Assembly: GCA_015478945.1 (NCBI GenBank)
Contig: JABUQX010014183.1
Span: 135,001-157,373, forward strand
Reading direction: 5' to 3'
Source: Trachelipus rathkii
Taxonomy: Eukaryota > Arthropoda > Malacostraca > Isopoda > Trachelipodidae
Length of the DNA stretch: 22,373 bases
Shown here: piece by piece, positions 19,525-22,373 of the stretch
Position numbering within the stretch: position 1 is the stretch's first letter
How the letters are laid out: every line of letters begins with the position of its first letter
The notes under the pieces: model-generated
Told to the model about the DNA's origin: nothing
Seen by the model: the letters and a program-made list of their open reading frames with translations, nothing else
The model's database searches: none
Program-made: the position numbers and the translations under genes

Positions 19525-20466
19525 TTCTAGATTCGTCTGTTTTAGGCCGTCAATATGTTATTCTTTTATAAAACTATTATGCACATGTAAACGCTGAATA
19601 TTGCTATTGACTGGTCCTAAAAGTTTTGCCCTTGTGAAATGTAGAAAAAAAAGAAAAATAAAATAAACTAAATATAAAAAAATTATATCTCAAAAAACTA
19701 CAATAGCTTACAGCAAAATGATATACATTTTTGGAATCCTCGTGAAATTTTAAAAATTTAGTAAATTGTAGGAAAAAATAATAATGTAAAAATAAATATT
19801 GTTAATAATTATAGTAATATGATTTTAGAAGGCCTATTTAGAGACCTTTTATTGGTTCTCGTTAAAATAAAATATTCTATTAAAATTTTTGCTTATACGT
19901 GGTAGTGGCACACTAGGGGGCTCGAGCCGACCGTGGGACAGAGGGGGGGGGACAGTTTTTTTTCCATAACCCCGTAGGTAAGGGGCGGAGATACCCCCGC
20001 GACACGCCGAAATATACCTTAAAGAGCTGTGGGGTTTCCGGATGACCCTTCCCTACGGTATCGGAAAACCGTCCCCCCCCTATGTTTCCCCGTCGGCTCG
20101 AGCCCCTATTGTGCCGTATAAAGCAAATTTAATAGAAAGTCTATTATTTTAACGAGAAACCAATAAAAAGGTCTCTAGATAGGCCTTCTAATCATATTAC
20201 TTAATTATTTACAAATACTTTGGGCTTTTTTAATATCATTCAATTTCTAAAATTTTTATTATGGAAATTTCTACCAGGCATCCCTTAAATGTATTCCTTT
20301 TTGCCGTAGCTATTTTATTTTTTTGAGATTATATTTTTTTTTTTTTTATTTTTTTTACATTTCAGTAATAAGCTTTGGATATCCAGCATTCCAGCAATGT
20401 ATTCCGTTTTACTGTAGCATTATATGAGTTTTTAAGATACATATGACGGCTATACAGACGCTGGCC
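19525..20466. mobile_element. Foldback element, copy C (best preserved)
   Basis: About 940 bases that fold almost completely on themselves. The outer ends pair (TTCGTCTGTTTTAGGCCGTC against the complement of GACGGCTATACAGACGCTGG). The middle arms pair (ATCTCAAAAAACTACAATAG against its partner near 20310-20330). The inner arms pair best: AGAAGGCCTATTTAGAGACC at 19828 against GGTCTCTAGATAGGCCTTCT near 20170, then CTCGTTAAAATAA. The GC-rich core (19906-20115) begins GGCACACTAGGGGGCTCGAG and ends CGGCTCGAGCCCCTATTGTG, continuing the pairing to a small central loop near 20000-20025. Each arm holds two tandem sub-repeats with AAAACTA...GGAATACATT. No ORF is present. Ends lie against AT-rich/(TA)n DNA. 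Confidence 0.9.
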
Positions 20467-20624
20467 ATATATATATATAGTATGTTTGATATTTTATTAT
20501 TATATATTAATAATTATAACTATTTTTAGTTTATTATTATTTTATGTATACTAGATAAATTTGTTATAAAATTTATATATAATTATTTTATATATATATA
20601 TATATATATATACGTAGTATATAT
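20467..20624. repeat. (TA)n / AT flank
   Basis: Begins immediately after the GCTGGCC end of copy C with TATATATATATAG, then ATTATT and TATATA runs to about 20612. Confidence 0.88.
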
Positions 20625-21095
20625 TTTATAATAGCGCGATAATGATAGACAGAAGGATTGGAATAAATCTGGACTGTTGCCTAGATAGGCTTGGCGGTGA
20701 GAATCAGTTAATTTTGCTACAATTTTGCAGATAGATTTTAAGGAAAGATTCAAATGTAAAAGGATAAAAAAAAACATTAATAAAAATGAATAGCAAAATT
20801 ACAAAAAATAGAGAAAGAAAGCGAAGAAATAATGACGAAACAAATTTATGAAAAAGAAGGCCAAAAGAATAAGAAAATAATTTTCAAATTTACAATTTTA
20901 GAATATAAAGAAGATGTTAAAAAGAAATTAATCACCTATATTATTTTTGGGGCTCACACCGAAGCTTATAAAGAATAAGTAAAGCTTATGCAAATTTTTA
21001 TAATTTCAGTTTATAATTTGATGAATGTACATAAAGTTTGTAGACTGAATGTAGACGCCATGACACTTTTTTTAGATTAGGTCGTAATACCGTAG
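20625..21095. other. Unassigned AT-rich region
   Basis: Complex A-rich sequence; the minus-strand 64-codon frame at 20583-20777 begins in an A-run and ends in TATATA translation, and is not called. No element ends were recognised. Confidence 0.4.
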
Positions 21096-21172
21096 GGTGT
21101 TGTTGCCTTTACAGTTGCCCGCCCAAATGCAACTGCAGACCTACTCCGCGGGCTCTCCGGAACACCGGGTGC
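21096..21172. other. GC-rich island with perfect 7-bp hairpin
   Basis: A sharp local GC rise in AT-rich surroundings. CAGTTGC (21112-21118) pairs perfectly with GCAACTG (21129-21135) around a 10-base loop, and CCGGAACACCGG (near 21157-21168) adds a second, smaller palindrome. It could be the core of a decayed inverted-repeat element or part of a dispersed repeat; arms comparable to the foldback family were not found. Confidence 0.4.
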
Positions 21173-21560
21173 TTAATTTAATAATTAATTCTTTCTGTTT
21201 TCAAATAAGAACGGAAAACAGATTTGAAAATAATAAAATTAATAATTGCAGAAAATACAGAAGAAAATAAAAAGCACATTATTCAGTAAAAAACTTCCAA
21301 ACTTATAAAATATTAAAAAAAACAAGTCCTTAATTATTTATTTAAATCTATTCTTATTATCTATTAAATATACTTAATTAAATAATTACATAACCTAACC
21401 AAACTGAAATGTATACTATTTTTAAAGATTTTCAAATTTTTGAAATTATAATCTTCGAATATCAAGTCGCCTACATCATGATTTCGAGCACAACAACAAA
21501 TAATAGCAAACTGCAACATCAAAATTAATTTTTCAGCAAGTGTCGGGCTATGTAAGCCTT
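21173..21560. other. Unassigned AT-rich region
   Basis: Holds a local imperfect inverted pair: ATTAATTCTTTCTGTTTTC near 21183, against GAAAACAG and AATAATAAAATTAATAAT near 21215-21245. A CATAACCTAACC step (21389-21400) is in the TTAGG register on the minus strand. No gene was recognised. Confidence 0.4.
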
Positions 21561-21710
21561 TATCATTATATATATATATATAATATATAATGTATATATA
21601 TATGGTGTTATAGTATATAGCGAGTCTATATATATCTATATATATATATAGTTTTATATTAGTTATGATAGCTTACTATATATATTATTTATTATAGGTT
21701 GATTATATAG
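21561..21710. repeat. (TA)n block with G-punctuation
   Basis: TATATA runs broken by short pieces such as GGTGTTATAG and GCGAGTC; left flank of the MITE at 21712. Confidence 0.85.
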
Positions 21711-21711
21711 T

Positions 21712-21926
21712 TTGGCAATTTGTAGAAACTGTACTTGTAACTAGTGAGGATATAGTCAACACTCACGGCCTAGGTAAAATAGTATAGCCTTCCTATATGT
21801 TTCCTGATCACATTACTGCAGTATACTGTTATGAAAATTTAATTTAGGTTAAGTTAGGTTAGGGTTAAGTTAGGTTTTAGGTTAGGATACCCTCGGTAGT
21901 CACAGTACAGTTTCTACATTTTGCTT
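21712..21926. mobile_element. TTAGG-bearing MITE, copy 2
   Basis: Has clear terminal inverted repeats. The left end GGCAATTTGTAGAAACTGTA, then CTTGTAACTAG, matches the reverse complement of the right end (GCAAAATGTAGAAACTGTA, then CTGTGACTACC) over about 30 bases. The interior shares GTTTCCTGATCAC and the right end GGTAGTCACAGTACA with copy 1 at 19160. Between them lies a run of TTAGG-like units (21844-21887) with spacing errors (TTAGGTTAAGTTAGGTTAGG and onward). Length is about 215 bases and it is non-coding. (TA)n lies on both sides. Confidence 0.78.
21844..21887. repeat. Degenerate TTAGG repeat inside MITE copy 2
   Basis: About eight TTAGG/TTAAG/TTTTAGG steps, the pentamer used as telomere repeat in most arthropods. 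With only 44 bases, enclosed by transposon ends, this is an internal repeat rather than a telomere. Confidence 0.8.
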
Positions 21927-22084
21927 TATATATATATATTTATTATATACTATATATATATTATATATTATATATATATATATATTATATATATATATAT
22001 ATATTATTAGTATATATATATAATATTAAATTAATTTATTAAAAAATTATAATAATTACATGTCTTAATACCTCATATATGATA

Positions 22085-22131
<47 letters not shown>

Positions 22132-22146
22132 ATATATATATAATAC

Positions 22147-22178
<32 letters not shown>

Positions 22179-22206
22179 ATATATTTTATAATATAATTTA
22201 TATAAT

Positions 22207-22238
<32 letters not shown>

Positions 22239-22265
22239 ATATATTAATATAATATATATATATTA
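21927..22265. repeat. (TA)n microsatellite, long
   Basis: Over 300 bases of TATATA with one short AT-rich interruption at 22024-22085. It directly follows the right end of the MITE. Confidence 0.93.
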
Positions 22266-22373
22266 TGAGTACTTTACCCTTTATCATTAACTTTATCTTT
22301 TCATACCTCTGGGAAAGGGGGGTGTATGAACGTCGGTAGAATTATATACTAGAATGCAAAATACATTCTCTTT
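22266..22373. other. Unassigned edge sequence
   Basis: Complex sequence at the window end with a short G-run (GGGAAAGGGGGGTG). No feature was recognised; it may start a further element that is cut by the window edge. Confidence 0.35.

Noticed and set aside
21844..21887. TTAGG run as a telomere or chromosome end
   Set aside because: Only about 44 bases, degenerate, and enclosed by inverted transposon ends with further sequence on both sides.

Overview
The window looks like repeat-dominated, AT-rich animal nuclear DNA, most likely from a decapod crustacean (shrimp, crab or crayfish type). The signs are kilobase-scale simple-sequence repeats ((TA)n, (AAT)n, (GA)n, (GT)n), splice-like exon edges, a dead non-LTR retrotransposon, TTAGG-type arthropod repeats inside a small element, and no operon-like gene packing. 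The taxon is an inference. Scattered single-base insertions in otherwise regular repeats, and coding-like stretches that drift through all three frames, suggest either old pseudogenes or an imperfectly corrected long-read assembly.

Layout. 1-720: edge sequence, (TA)n, a (GT)n-(GA)n compound repeat and a short plain stretch. 716-3236: a very long imperfect (AAT)n field with a non-repetitive island near 1.8-2.0 kb. 3237-4160: ordinary AT-rich DNA. 4165-5370: (ATT)n, then a purine-rich (GA)n tract. 5372-8089: a 2.7 kb satellite of 17-bp units arranged as 34-bp dimers. 8105-8655: a minus-strand, frameshifted reverse-transcriptase fragment of a LINE that ends at the satellite. 8656-10440: AT-rich, poly-T and (TA)n DNA. 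10441-12375: two copies of a long inverted-repeat (foldback) element. 12376-14600: (TA)n plus islands, one holding a coding-like exon (14131-14419) with a good splice donor. 14600-15925: AT simple sequence. 15926-17640: a minus-strand coding-like fragment, a pre-miRNA-like hairpin and a tRNA-like SINE head. 18104-18614: a small transposon-like element with another nested in it. 19160-20466: a MITE carrying TTAGG-like repeats, then a third foldback copy. 20625-21560: plain AT-rich DNA with one GC island. 21712-21926: a second copy of the TTAGG-bearing MITE. The window ends in (TA)n.

No intact protein-coding gene is supported. The most interesting features are: (1) a foldback family present three times (10441-11437, 11665-12375, 19525-20466), with arms built of tandem sub-repeats, a GC-rich CTCGAG core, and placement inside (TA)n microsatellites; (2) a 17-bp satellite that starts where a LINE reverse transcriptase breaks, and whose minus strand resembles the next expected RT motif (RSTGDLL), so the satellite may derive from the RT gene; (3) a MITE family with internal TTAGG repeats, also flanked by (TA)n; (4) a pre-miRNA-like hairpin at 16276-16354. 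All comparisons were made by eye, so boundaries are approximate.
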